Assembly: GCF_037975245.1 (NCBI RefSeq)
Contig: NC_092569.1
Location: 23,981,168 to 24,045,167 of the forward strand
From: Apostichopus japonicus
Taxonomy: Eukaryota; Echinodermata; Holothuroidea; Aspidochirotida; Stichopodidae
Direction of reading: 5' to 3'
Length of the DNA: 64,000 bases
Shown: piece by piece, positions 1-18,314 of the stretch
Position numbering within the stretch: the first letter of the stretch is position 1
Layout: every line of letters starts with the position of its first letter
The notes under the pieces: generated by a model
Seen by the model: only the letters and a program-made list of their open reading frames with translations
Told to the model about the DNA's origin: nothing
Database searches by the model: none
Made by a program: the position numbers and the translations under genes

Positions 1-393
1 TTATACGTACTTTTCCATATTAGGAGTCAATCTGTTGTAAATATGCATGCATACATATACCATCTACAGAAACTGTTAGTAGCACTAATGCAAAGGACTT
101 GTTCTTAATTAGATTTTCAAGTGGATCATAACAAGGGTATTTAGGAGGGAAGGTGTGTGGGATGTACTCCGATAAACATAAATTAAGCCAAAATTTAAAA
201 TAAAGAGGGAACAAAGTACAAAATTTTAGGGTTATCCCAAAGAAATATTATTTCTTATTGACCCAAATTTTTTTTGTAAACCTCGAGTTAGTAAGATATT
301 GTTATGTAACAGTCTACATGACTACAGTCTAATAATTTACTATCCAAATGAAACAAACTATGATCATATATTTTTCTTCAACATATTCTTCAG

Positions 394-6042
<5,649 letters not shown>

Positions 6043-6043
<1 letters not shown>

Positions 6044-6048
6044 ATAAA
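6043..6048 (+). terminator. AATAAA polyadenylation hexamer overlapping the SRCR stop
   Basis: The sequence around the stop reads TGAATAAATTC, so the last base of TGA is the first base of AATAAA. If used, the 3' UTR would be only about 20-30 nt. Another AATAAA lies near 6741. Confidence 0.4.
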
Positions 6049-7413
6049 TTCAACAGCGACTTGCGTTGATTCATCGATTGATTTTTAATTTACACTTACA
6101 TTGACATTCTTTACGTTGCCGTTCTCAATGGAGCAGTGAATTTCCTTCTTATTGCAGAAGTAGATTATATATATAAAGTACTAAAAAATGTGTCTTTTCT
6201 TCATTTTTATGCCTTAAAGTTTGAAACATTACCGAAAACAAGCATTAACAAAACAAATATTTCTTAATTCCAAAGTAAGTAGGTACAGTTGAATTCAATG
6301 CTTTGATTCCTGACAATGATTATATCTTGGTTTATGAAGCTATCATAACAGCAGTAAGTAAAATGCGGTGTTCAAGAAAGAAAGATAGTTTTTATCGTCC
6401 GTTAATGTGTTGTTGAACCGTTCCGTTTGTTGGATTTATGTATTAATACTTATAGATGTGATAACAACTTAAATAAGAGGTAACCTTCACGCATATTAAC
6501 ATACGTATAACATGATATATAACATTGGTTTCTTTTTACAGGTATCGATCTAATAATTTGTTTTGATTAATGTGAACTTTTAAGAACGCTTTCTAACAAT
6601 AATGTCAAAAGTTCAAATCAATTATTGCAACAATACCATTTCGAAAAGTAAAAGAGACAAGAATAAAAAGCAGGGAAAATCAAAGATAAAGCACCGAGTG
6701 GTGAGCGAAATATTGGTTAATCTTATATTAGGTTTTAAGTTAATAAAAATTTGTTTTCACATAATATTACGTCATCAATAACGCGATAAAAAGGAGTACA
6801 GCTGTGTGTTGTATTTCTCGAAGAGATCGTTTGCATACTAAAGAAAATGACCCTTTGTATCTCATTTACTGTATAATTTGTCAAAATTTCGATATTTCTA
6901 CTAAAAATGTTAACAAATAGAAGACATGTCAACGAACTAACTATTTACTATTTTAAGATATTTGCGATGAGCTATGCAGCTCTGTGGATTGCTCATCAGT
7001 ACTTCGTTGCTCTCACCCACACATAAGTGATGATTTTTAGAAACTATGATCTTTACAACATTCAAATTAACATTTGTAATTCTTTTCTTAAAAATACTTA
7101 CAACTTATATTTCCATCGTTAACAGAATGGTCAACACAAAATACTTACTTGTCAACAATTAGCAAACTAACATCAGAAAAGATAAACAGAGTGTGAAACG
7201 AGTGATAGCAAAATCGAAGAGATCAAGGATAGCTTATTGTTTGTAGTGCACTATGCATAATACCCTACAAAGAAATAAAGGAGGTTGATACCATAAGCGT
7301 GAACAGAATTTGAAAGTGAGGCGGAGGGGTAGTGTATAAACTTCCCCAGACTGACTTCAGTAGGAAAATAACCTAAACAAATGTTTAGATTACAACTGTT
7401 GCATGCTGAGTCT
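6049..7413. other. AT-rich DNA after the SRCR gene, nothing recognised
   Basis: There are no long reading frames, exon-like blocks or clear repeats here. Only scattered short A/T runs and AATAAA-like hexamers are visible. Confidence 0.6.
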
Positions 7414-7418
7414 CATTT

Positions 7419-9386
7419 CAGGCGCGTATCCAGGATTTTCTAACCCGGGGGCGCGAATTACTATCTAAGCGGAGCGCCACCATCGGTTGGCGCGGAGCGT
7501 ACAAGAAAATTTCTGGTTTTGATACCCCCCAGATCAGCGGAAATGGCACTTCTCCGGCTTGAAAATGACCAACCAGATGTACACTTTTGCCTGAGAACCA
7601 AGTATTTCCCAAAAGTTTTTTTTTTCCATCCATAACCTTTTTGAAGATTGTCACCAGTCACACATCATGTTCGACCTGATTGCATGTCCTATGGATCATT
7701 GCTTTTGTAGGTGATTCTACGTCACGGCCCACAATATCCGAAAGCCCCACTTTTCAAGGTTTTAAGCCCATTATTTGTTGAGAATTTGAAAATTCACATT
7801 TCTCGTGAATAAAAATCACTTCAAAACATAACCATAATAATGCACAAAATTCAATCTATGGACAACCAATATAGAAAAACTCCTTGAACCCCTAATATAC
7901 AGGTCAAAATTGCACGAGTAGAGGAAGTATGATGAAGAATGTTGGTGAGGAAATTTTCGAAAATTCAGACACAGTTAATTTATTGGTGTAGAAATATTGC
8001 AACCTCTTATAATGGCTATTATGAAACTTGGTTGAAGGAAATGAAAAATAGCAGATATTTCCGATATCAGGTATATCGAAACCGAGCACTACACACATAT
8101 GCGTAGGTCCCATAGGAGGCGGGGCTGCAGCCCCCCCCCCCCCGCAACCAAATTTTTCCCATTTTTTCGGGCACCTACTGCATGAAAGAAAAATAAATAG
8201 CAACGAATAGCTTAAAAATGATCTCCTTGGTAATTAAAATAAAGTTCTAAGCTTGGCCGACATTACTACTGTAAAAGAGAGTTTTGACATAGATGGATCT
8301 GTATGCATTTTCTCTATCTACATAAGACATTTGGTTGTTTACATTAGCATCCGGCGGTATACTGTGCAACTTTCACGGACCGTAAGGTACACGATACCAT
8401 GCAATGTAATGACCGATGCTTGCTTATGTGATATTGGCATCGATATGTTGGACGCGCGCTTGGCGCGCGAAAAAAATTTGGCTTTTTTTTCGGGCGAGTC
8501 ATTACAGCCCCCAAATCCAATTGGGCTCCTACGCCTTTGACTACACACATAGACAGTTTTTTAGGCTGTTCATCGTGGAACATGCATTTCAATGCTCACT
8601 GATATGATGTTATATCTGCTCTTTGCTTTACAAATTCGAACAGGAGTGAAGCGAGTAATTGCCAAGGGAGGGGTGAAGTCTATAGGCAAACTATCTAAGC
8701 GAAGCGCCACCATGAGTTGGCGCGAAGCGTACAAGAAAAATTTTGGCCGAAAATGCCTCCCAGATCGCTGGAAATGACACTTCCCAGGCCTTGTAAGTTG
8801 CATCTAAGCATTGTCTATTTTGAAAATACTAGCGATGTTATAAAGAAAATTTGCTCGGGGGGGGGGGGAGTGCGGTCGCCCCCTTCCCGAAATGCGTCAT
8901 GTTCCCCGACGACTCGGTCGAGTTCAAGACCAGTCACAGTTGGTTCCATATAGCACAATTGTACAATTGTTTAAGGCGTCCATACACACACGCGTTATGA
9001 TAGACCATATATATACTATAGTATTTATATAGATAAATTAGTGAGAGAGGAAAAATGGAAACGTCAAAAATGGAGTTGTCGGTGTAAGGGGTAGGGTGAG
9101 GCGCACACCGCTCCGTAATCCTTGATCTGTCGCTGGCTACCCTGTGTATATAATAGGGATCAGCGCTTTAACTATGACTGTTCCTCTTTCTCTTCCCGAG
9201 GTCTTGGCTATCTTCTACTCCCTCCTTTTCTCCTTTTTCTCTCTTTTTTCTTTTTCTTTTCCCTTCCTTTCTCTCCTCCTTTTCTTTTTTCCCCCTCCTT
9301 TTCCCTTTTTTCTTCTCTTTTTTTTTCTCCTCTTTTCCTTACCCGGGGGGCGCGCGCGCCCAACGCCCCCCCTGGATACGCACCTG
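7419..9386 (+). mobile_element. non-autonomous transposon, CAGGYGCGTATCCAGG ends, copy 1
   Basis: The left end is CAGGCGCGTATCCAGG and the right end CCTGGATACGCACCTG (inverted). The copy is flanked by a 5-bp direct repeat CATTT (7414-7418 and 9387-9391). Inside are two same-orientation copies of a block with CTATCTAAGCG, GCGCCACCAT and GCGTACAAGAAAA (about 7462 and 8690) and a pyrimidine tract (about 9180-9345). No transposase frame is visible. The copy at 16026-17875 is the same family in inverse orientation. Confidence 0.8.
8096..8539. mobile_element. possible nested hAT-like ends inside copy 1
   Basis: The left end CATATGCGTAGGTCCC and the right end (reverse complement CAAAGGCGTAGGAGCCC) are similar, and both are flanked by the 8-mer ACTACACA (8088-8095 and 8540-8547), as for a hAT insertion. 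However, bases about 8245-8500 are shared with copy 2, which lacks these ends, so a simple later insertion does not explain the layout. Confidence 0.4.
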
Positions 9387-9391
9387 CATTT

Positions 9392-11904
9392 GGACTCAAA
9401 ATTAGGTCAATAAATTAGGACCATAATTGGGCCTGAAAGGAATGTTGTGTGTGATGCTGAAAGAGATGTGGGAGGGTTACACCCGGACGAGTGGTCTAAG
9501 TTTGCCCTTCTGATTGTAAACAACTTCCCCGACTGAATCTATAGAATCTCCCCTTCGGTGTTTCAAGTAAGTCCATTTTGAAAGTGAAAGATCCGTCTAT
9601 GACTATTTTACCTGGTGGGAGGGGCTGGACCAGGTGTGTTAACTATTACATAATCTTCTATAAAGTATAAAATCTCTAAGAAGCCTTTTTGAAGCGGAAA
9701 AGCACAAAGTTACTTAACATATTCCTACAAAAGGGATCCGCCCTACATTCGGAATCATTAATTTTAGTACTGAATGTTATTTCTACATATGGGTTGTATT
9801 TACATTTTCTTTAAAGTTGGAAAAAAGGGACACAATTAAATGCTATGAAGCTTCAAGAACGGGACCCTCTTGTAGATAACTAAAATGAAAAAAAAGGTAC
9901 TTCTTTCCAAACGGGTTACTTTTTATATATGAAAGGTGGCACTGAGAGGTGTTGAAAGTTTTAGGGCAGTAGCCTTTCCCTACGATGGCGAGGAACAGGC
10001 CCCACATGCGATCCTCAGTCGATGAAAATGGTATAACCGGGGATTGTTTTGTATTGTCTTGATAAAGAGGTTAGTTCACATTATAAGGTTTGACAATCAT
10101 GCAGTGACTCAAGATTCGGATGGAAAGCGCATACGGAAGGGCTTGACTATAGTCTGTTTTTTTTCATTCACAAACATCAACATACTACAACCATAGTACT
10201 GTGAACCGTCAAAACTGTCCTTGGACACGCATTTCTTGGAAATGTTCGCTGAGGGGATCCTACACTGTCATACCGGTATGAAAAAAGTCGTAAATGAAGT
10301 TTCAGACTTCCCAAATTAACTTCTTGGTTCTAGTGGTACTGGAAGTTACGTGATTCTCGTTTATTATTTCGTTCACATTCAAAGTAAATGCATAGTTTCC
10401 ATGGATACAAGGACATAAACGATCATAGCAGGATGTTTTCAAGGGGTATTACGTATCACTGAAGTGTATATTTTGTTTGCAAAGTTGACTGCTATCATTC
10501 GACGTCGACGTTGATCGTTAATGAATTTCAATAACAATGTACTTCCATAGCTGGGTCTGTCAAATCTCATTGGTAAAAATAAGGTTAAATTGGAAAGGAA
10601 AGTTACTAAGTTGAAGAATGAACTATCGTTTCCCAAAAAAAAAAAGCTTGAACAGTGGAAATAATAGGAGGAGTTTCTAGGGTGTAACAGAAATGATGTA
10701 CCTCTTTTTCATTCAACCATTCAGTCAACGAATGAAGGGTAAGTGCAATGTTACTTTTCTCCAACAACAAGATGTAGCTGCATATTTACGTAGAGTCGAA
10801 CAAAATGTGACTGGGAAGGGAACTACCATTGAGTAGAATGTAAACGTTGAGTACTCTCAATATAGGAAATCTGAAGCATGATGGAAGTTCGAAGTCGATG
10901 GTTTAACAAAGTGTTAGGTTGGGTCAGGTATGCACTTCATTTACTCAGTTTTCTATCCCAGTATATGTGGTGCTATCTAAATTCTGTAAATCGCCTGTTT
11001 CCGAAGCTTCATTTGAACTTTTAAGTCACCTAAAGTAATGATCTCATCCTAAAATATTTACATATAATGAAAGATTAAAAGAACATTTCCTTGTAAACAA
11101 TTTTTAACTATAGCTTATTTGCGAGTGATTTTCTTTTCATAGCGATAGAAGTCATGAAAGCTGATTTTTATTTGTATGATGTTCAGCAGTATGGTGTTTG
11201 ATAATTGCATAATTTATAACATTAAAAATCGATTAAAACTATTACTTGAAAAGGATCCACTATATAGGCCATATTAGTGTCTTTAACAAAAAAAACGGTG
11301 TAATCTCATACATTGTATGATAATGTGCAAATAGAGACATACGTGCGTTTCAACATTCGGTGGGACGATGGTTGTGACAGTGCTGCTTAAAATATTCAAT
11401 CTATTCCTGTCCAAAGAAATACAAAAGGACAGAAAAAGCCGCATTCGCTGAAAAATTTGAAACCAGTAAAATACAAACAACATGTCGATTTTCCCTCTAA
11501 CCATTTGCTAAATCACCGTGAAATTACATCTTCATTTGTTTATAATTACATGAAAAGACAGTTTCATGGAACTTATTCTATGTAACGATCACATCAGTCT
11601 TATGGGAACAGCTGCTTCCGTTCGCCTCTCTACTTTTTGTAACCCCTCTCCCCGCATCTTATTCTCATTTGCTAAATGAATTGTATCAATTCGACTAATA
11701 TCAGAGTATCGAAAGAAATTGAAAAGAGAAGATCCTTTAGAAAGTCTCAAAACAAATACAGCCTCCACAATTTTTGTTTTCATTTACCTGACAAAAATCT
11801 CATCTGTTTCCAAAAGAGTTGCATTCAACTTATCGTTTCTTCTAATTTAGTGATAACCGCTTGTATGTTGCTATGTTAATACATAATTGTTAATGTAACT
11901 CCAT
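9392..11904. other. non-coding stretch, nothing recognised
   Basis: I found no exon-like block, RNA gene or clear repeat. Short reading frames here lack family motifs. Confidence 0.55.
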
Positions 11905-12037
11905 GGATCGGACTTAATTTGGTTAGATGATGTCCACTGGTCCGGAGGAGAGGAGAACATTGAGAACTGTGACATCCTCGACTGGGGAAATCATAATTGT
12001 AGACATCACGAAGATGCTGGAGTGTTGTGTAGTAAAG
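11905..12037 (+). pseudogene. SRCR exon relic 1 (3' half)
   Basis: The + strand translates to an SRCR second half (LIWLDDV, ENIENCD, HNCRHHEDAGVLC) and ends at AGTAAAG|GTTAGA, a plausible donor. The cysteine of the VACSG motif is replaced by Trp (DVHWSGG). The first half of the domain and an acceptor are missing. It is about 5.9 kb beyond the SRCR gene, in the same orientation. Confidence 0.7.
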
Positions 12038-12365
12038 GTTAGATTGCACGAATAAATTGTCACGATGGATGTCACACCGTTGAACTCTTCGATAACACAT
12101 TACAATAAGCAAAGAATCGTAGTAATGTAGTTCACAACAGATAAATATATGACACACCACAACGCGTAGAAGCTATCAATATGACCACATAGTGCTACTC
12201 TTGATAAATATGTAATGCATTATTATAAAATTCAATATACACATACTTTAAACGTATCAAAGCAAAATATAACAATTACAACATTATACTTTACTGATGA
12301 ATATAATTGCTTATTTCTCTTGTTGTAACGTGCGCATATAGTGTCTCATCAAATTTCTAGACGCA

Positions 12366-12592
12366 GGGGGTTACTCCTGAAATATGTGATGATTATTGGG
12401 ATGACTTTGATGCCACAGTAGCATGCCGTCAAAAAGGCTACGGAAACATATATAGGAATCGTTAGTTGTTGCGGGAAGTTTGGGCAGTGATAGGGTCAGA
12501 TTTGCTTAGAGGATGTTCAATGTTCTGGATTAGACACGCACATTGAGGACTGTGATTGGGAACATTACATAGATGCTGGGTGATATTGCGGA
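12366..12592 (+). pseudogene. SRCR exon relic 2 (full-length but broken)
   Basis: The reading frame shows TPEICDDYWDDFDATVACRQ followed by a stop. Later the EDVQCSG and IEDCDWEHY blocks of the domain's second half appear, with another stop before the last cysteine. Motif order is that of an SRCR domain with indels. It is non-functional. Confidence 0.7.
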
Positions 12593-12599
12593 TTGAGGT

Positions 12600-13642
12600 A
12601 GATGCTGAAAACTTTTAGCGTCTTTCTTACTTGATGTACAACTACTGGTTTTGACCTTCACCGCCACCTGTTGTTACAGTCGAAGTTAAAGGCAGCGCCT
12701 TTGTTTCTATCTCTATAAGGACAATATGATATGTAAACGAAAACTGCTGGTTAATGTAAAATATTTATCAGCGTCATTTAATAACTTTACTAAAGAGTAG
12801 CCAGTTTGCGTTGCCAGATATAATTACTGTTTCTCCATAGCAATACAAATGTTCTTTCTTTAATAAATTGACGAGCAAAGCGTTCCATAATTTGAAATTA
12901 CTCAAGACAAAAGTTATTTGTCAAAAGTGAAAGGTCACATCAAAGCAAAATATCTTGTAAGAGCAAAAAGGGTTCATTGTCATGTGCTATTCACATGTAA
13001 TTTAAGAAGGTTGATGGAATATTACCGTTTCCTCTTCCTGAGCTACAACGGGAAGATTTTTTTTAAACAAAAACAATCAAAGGAATAATTTCTGATAAAA
13101 AAAACGAACAGTCTACTATAAATGTGATTTGAAAGGTTTTCTACTTTTCACCTAAAAGATCAAATACCGTATTGTAATTTACATTAAGATTTTGAAAAAA
13201 AAAATGATTGATGCTTCACAGTATTTCAGTCAGATTATATCCATTCCCATACAAGAAGCATATTTGCCATTCAGTCTGGTGATAGACGCTTAGGTTAATT
13301 TAGTTTATAATACACGCAACACTTAAACGAGCTTGAGAGCAATATTCATCTATCATTTTATTTCAATTATATTACAACAGTAGTTCAATACCAGAGACAA
13401 CCAACTTAGGTTAATGATGTGTTTGTGCTAAAGGAGTTAAAAATAGTGACTATATTTATGTTTATTTCACTGTGAATAATGTGTCAAGATTTTTACCAAT
13501 TTCCTTTGTAAAGGTATCACCTTCTGAGTTTAAAAGAAAAGTGCATTAAATTCTGTAAATACTTGTTTTGACACCCAAGCCGAAAAGGTGTTAGCTTATA
13601 TTTGTTCTTAACGTGTAGCATATTATGCATTTATATGCCAGG
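12600..13642. other. AT-rich DNA, nothing recognised
   Basis: No coding, RNA or repeat signal stands out. Confidence 0.55.
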
Positions 13643-13982
13643 GTGTTATAACACACTAACACGTGTTATGTTTTGGGAGCATGCGAGAGCTAGATATGTT
13701 AAAGATACAATACAGTAAATCGTAGTGGTATTATAGATTAGTAATGGTTGGACGACTGGTAAACGAAGACTACTCGCGCGTGGGATTTTGTTTTCCAGCT
13801 CGTTTCTATCGGTAAACGCTGTACTGTGTACGAAGGTTACCACTGAAACTAGGCATGTGTAGACTCCAATGGACAGTCGTTATCATCACATGCATCTTGT
13901 TTACGTGATTATTATTTTTTTTTTAACGCAGGCCGCAATGAAATGTATTTCTAGCATAACACGTGCTATCATGTTATAACAC
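13643..13982. mobile_element. 340-bp inverted-repeat (MITE-like) segment
   Basis: The left arm begins GTGTTATAACACACTAAC and ends ACGTGTTATG (13643-13670). The right arm (13955-13982) is its reverse complement with about five mismatches. The spacer has no coding content. Target duplications are not clear. Confidence 0.5.
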
Positions 13983-15289
13983 AGATGCATATAAATGCGC
14001 AATATATTCAAGTCGAAAACGCTATCATAAGCAACTGTACAATTCGGTTTGGCTGGTTTTGAACTATGTAAACATTCTTATGAGACTGATGTCCGTGGGT
14101 TCATTGAATAAAATAAAATTATATTCACTTTATCGTTGTTCACTTCTCTTAGCTTTCTTATTCAAAATAAAATAGCACTCACTTGTTCTCATCTCAAAGA
14201 ATCGTACAATTTCGAAGGTGAAAGGATGTCGAGATAACAATTTAAGCTCTCCAAAATAATACAAATTAAAAAACATGTGATCATGGAATTAGTACACATG
14301 CATGTACTGAAATTAAAGATGCTGGAAACTCTGAGTGGTATTCAGTAACATTTGTGAAGCGGTTCAGTACTGACCTTGGCTTTCAACCTTTTTTTTGTAC
14401 AATATCTGCAAGCTCAGACATACGGCACCATCATTTTCGAGTAACCATAGCATTTTAGCCTCTTACATATATAAAAGTTATGACATTTATCAATGACGTC
14501 ATGAAAGTTAAATAACGGAGTTACTGCTCGTTAACCTATATATCGTCGTGTGCCGTAACCAAAATGAGTGCAATTATATAAATTTACAAAAAAATCTGTC
14601 GTTTACATTTTCAGTTTTGTTGGAGCAAATACATCAATCTTTAAATTTAAGGCAGCCTCAGAAAGTTAACATATCGCTCAACTACGGCTAATTTAATATA
14701 TTTGTTATAGTTCAGCCCAAAAACATTAAGAAAATTCTCATTTAGAATTAACTAAATCCACATAGTCCATCCAAACTTATCGTTTTTTCTGCTTTATATG
14801 TAATGGACAAAGCTTAACATTTTCGAATGTCACAGAGCACGATTGGCAATGCCGTTCAGCTGAATGGTTGCCATGCGCCTCTGCAATAGAGAACGAAAGC
14901 TTGGTTTAATTCGTGCAATATTGTGAGAGTTATTTTCTGCTTGACTTGTACAAACATGAACATGCAAGTCTTTCATGTACACATTCAAAATAATATTTAG
15001 TTACGATTTATCAAATCTGTCATAACTGTCACGTATCCTACCTGACATTAATAGATTATCGTACACTAGAATAAATGCATTATCTTGGTAATTCTAATTG
15101 AAATAATGGCTTTTCATAGCTGTATATTTCAAAATTCAGTGAATAAATTCACTTCGTGTTATTTCTCTGGCACTAGGACTTGTTCTCTCTGCAGTTTGCT
15201 AACTCATAATAACATTATGCTTCCTGTACCGTGCACTATACAGTAAGCCTATTTGACCAACAGGCAATTGATAATAGCATGGTTGGCTA
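13983..15289. other. AT-rich DNA, nothing recognised
   Basis: Only short frames and A/T-rich sequence are visible. Confidence 0.5.
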
Positions 15290-15428
15290 CTCAGCAATAT
15301 ACGTGACTACGTACGGAAGTGTAGAAAGTCTTGACCATTTCACTATAAGTGTATGGCGTTTATGGAATCCCCTTCCTACGCATCTTCACGATAGCGTCTC
15401 GGATCTTCATATATTAGATCACTGGTAG
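15290..15428 (+). mobile_element. possible tail of a LINE-type reverse transcriptase
   Basis: The frame ending at 15428 contains FTISVWRLWNPLPTHLHDSV, similar in style to the WNxLP tail of many non-LTR reverse transcriptases. The match is short and there is no catalytic core, so the call is weak. Confidence 0.3.
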
Positions 15429-16025
15429 AGGCATTTACTAAGCTCTGTTATATGAGAAACATGTCTGCTGAGGCACAATTTACTGCACTGCTATAGCAAA
15501 AAGTACAAGTTTATTGTCATTAATGACAGGCAGGATTTCATTCAGTTCTCGAATTACGCAGTCTTAGTACTATGATACGCTTATATCTCGACCGTCGGCA
15601 GTTAACAACCTTCTCATTGACGTTTGTAATGAATGGCTGATTTGAGAGATGTTTCTGTAATTCTCTAAGCAATCTGAGTCGGCATTAGCCGTTTTCATGT
15701 ATGGTGATACAACAGCTTGTTTTAAAGCAGAAAGGAACTTACCACTGGACAAAGAAAAGTTAACAATATATATAAATTATGTTGCAAGTACGTAAATACA
15801 TGGGGATTAGGAATAATGTCAATGAGTTCATTGATTGTAACAGGTTTCAATACGGATAAGCTGGAATTACGGATAAGCTGGAATATGGACAATGGTTCTG
15901 CTGGTTGAAGAGTGAAGACTCGTCGTTTGGGTTGGACAAAGCTTGTTCTAGCTCGGACAGGAAGTTAACAAATGTATCTTATTGTAATAGTGCATATTGA
16001 TTTTTTGGGAAGGGTTTGTACATTA

Positions 16026-17875
16026 CAGGTGCGTATCCAGGGGGGGCGTTGGGGGCGCGCGCCCCCCGGGTAAGAAAAAGAGAAGAGAAAAAAAGAGAAG
16101 AAAAAAGGGAAAAAAAGGGAAAAAAGAGGAGGAGGAGAGGAAGGAAGGGAAAAGAAAAAGAAGAAAGAGAGAAAAAGGAGAAAAAGAGGGAGTAAAAGCA
16201 AAACGCGAAGACACCGGGAAGCGAAAGAAGAACAGTGACATCATTACAGCGCTGAAGGGTAGCCAGTGACGGATCAATGATTTCGTAAAAGTGTGACTCA
16301 CTCTACCCCTTACACCGACAACTCCATTTTTTGACGTTTCCATTTTCCTCTCTCACTAATGATCTATATATATACTATATATGGTCTATCGTAACGCGTG
16401 TTTTTAGAATTGTGCTATGAAACCAACTGTGGCTGGTCTCGAACTCGACCGTGTCGTCGGGGAACATGACTCATTTTGGGATGGGGGCGACCGCCCGCCC
16501 CCCCCCCCCATTCAGCCTTTTTTTAAATGATATCGCTAAGTAATTTCAAAATAGAAAGTGCTTAGAGGCAACTTACAAGGCCTGGGAAGTGTCATTTCCA
16601 GCGATCTGGGAGACATTTTCGGCCAAAATTTGCTTGTACGCTTCGCGCCAACCTATGGTGGCGCTACGCTTAGATAATTTGCCTACAGGCTTCGCCCATC
16701 CCTTGGCAAATTCCTCGCTACGCGCCTGTTCGAATTTGTAACGCAAACAGCAGATATCACATCATATCAGTGAGCATGAAAATGGCGTTCCAGGATGAAA
16801 AGCCTCAAAACTGTCCGACTTGCCTGAAAAAAATAACCAAAAATTTTCGCGCGCAAAGCGCGCGTTCAACGGGTTCATGTCAATATCATATAAGCAAGCA
16901 TCGATTATTACATCGCATGCCATCATGTACCGTACGGTCCGTTCAAATTGCGCAGTATGCCGCGGGATGCTAATGTAAACAACGACATGTCTCATGTAGA
17001 TGTATAAAAAGCAGGGAGGTCCAATTATGTCAAAACTCTCTTTTACATTAGTAATGGCGAATTAGGGCCTGCACCCCCGCCGCGCAGTGGCGGAGCGTCC
17101 ATATGGTCAGGGGGCGGATGCCCCCCTGACGGACTCAAATGGACTGCTGGCGCCTTTTTCAGCTCTTTACCACTTTTTACTTATTAGCGATTATTGCGCT
17201 CTCATCTACTTATTGACATTTGTCACATTTTGTTGGTGTAATTTGGCGATGACACCTTATTCTTCGTTTATCTGCAAATTAGTTAGGCCCGGAAAGGGTC
17301 ATTTCCGGCGATCTAGGGAGTATCTTTACTCAAAAATTTTCTCACCAACATTCTACATCACACTTCCCTCTACTCGTGCAATTTTGACCGGTCTGTTTGG
17401 GGTTGAAGGAAGTTTTTTCTATATTGGTTGTCCATAGATGAAATTTTGTACAACATTATGGGTATGTTTTGAAGTGAGTTTATTCAAGAGAAATGTGAAT
17501 TTTCAAATTCTGAACAAATATGGGGCTTAAAACCTTGAAAAGTGGGGCTGACGGGTATTGTGGGCCGCGATGTAGAATCACCTACAAAAGCAAAGACCCA
17601 CAGGAGATGCGATCAGGTCGAACATGATGTGTGCCGGGTTGACAATCTTCAAATAGGTTATGGATGGAAAAAAAAAACTATTAGGAAATACTTGGTTCTC
17701 AGGCAAAAAGTGTACATCTGGTTGGTCATTTCAAGCCCGAGAAGTGCCGTTTCCGGTGATCTGGGGGGTTTCAAAACAAGATATTTTCTTGTACGCTGCG
17801 CGCCAACCGATGGTGGCGCTCCGCTTAGATAGTAACTTGCGCCCCCCGGGTTTGAAAATCCTGGATACGCGCCTG
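16026..17875 (-). mobile_element. non-autonomous transposon, CAGGYGCGTATCCAGG ends, copy 2
   Basis: The ends CAGGTGCGTATCCAGG and CTGGATACGCGCCTG are inverted and flanked by the 5-bp repeat CATTA (16021-16025 and 17876-17880). The element is the reverse complement of copy 1 over most of its length, including the purine/pyrimidine tract, both GCGTACAAG blocks and the flank of the Tyr-rich non-coding core. It differs from copy 1 in the segment about 17065-17330. No transposase is visible. Confidence 0.8.
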
Positions 17876-17922
17876 CATTATATTTACACCCTAAAGGCTC
17901 ACTGACTGTCTTAAACAGAAAT

Positions 17923-18306
17923 CAGTGGCGTAGGAAGGTACTTTTGAGTGGGGGGCTGAAGACTGATGGCCGGCCTGGGGGAGGGGTCTAAGGGGAGGGG
18001 GTGTTCCCCTCCCCTTTGGATTTTTTTTGCATTTCCAGGTGGCCTCAGATGCAATTTGGTGCAATATAGCATACTTCAACTCTCACTCCATTTTGTAAAG
18101 AATTTTGCATTTTCACCTGGCCTTAAATGCAATTTGGTGCTCCAAATGAGATTTTTGTCTCATATGGAAATGAAAAAGGGGTTTTCTGACTTGCGGAGCG
18201 GGAGGGGGGGCGGAATGATACTTCCGCCCCCCCCCCATGTTTTTCACTGGGGGGGCTGGCGCCCCCCCCCCCCCAGCCCCCCCCCCCCCCGGTTCCTACG
18301 CCCTTG
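17923..18306. mobile_element. 384-bp hAT-type MITE
   Basis: The left end is CAGTGGCGTAGGAA and the right end, read inverted, is CAAGGGCGTAGGAA. An exact 8-bp target duplication ACAGAAAT flanks it (17915-17922 and 18307-18314). Short CA(G/A)-start ends plus an 8-bp duplication are the hAT superfamily signature. The interior has long G and C runs and no coding capacity. Confidence 0.82.
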
Positions 18307-18314
18307 ACAGAAAT

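Noticed and set aside
9122-9418. Phe/Pro-rich and Arg/Lys/Glu-rich frames on both strands
   Set aside because: They translate a pyrimidine tract inside transposon copy 1; the same tract gives similar frames at 15997-16343.
16762-17905. Several 70-115-codon frames
   Set aside because: All lie inside transposon copy 2, overlap each other on both strands and have no family motif.
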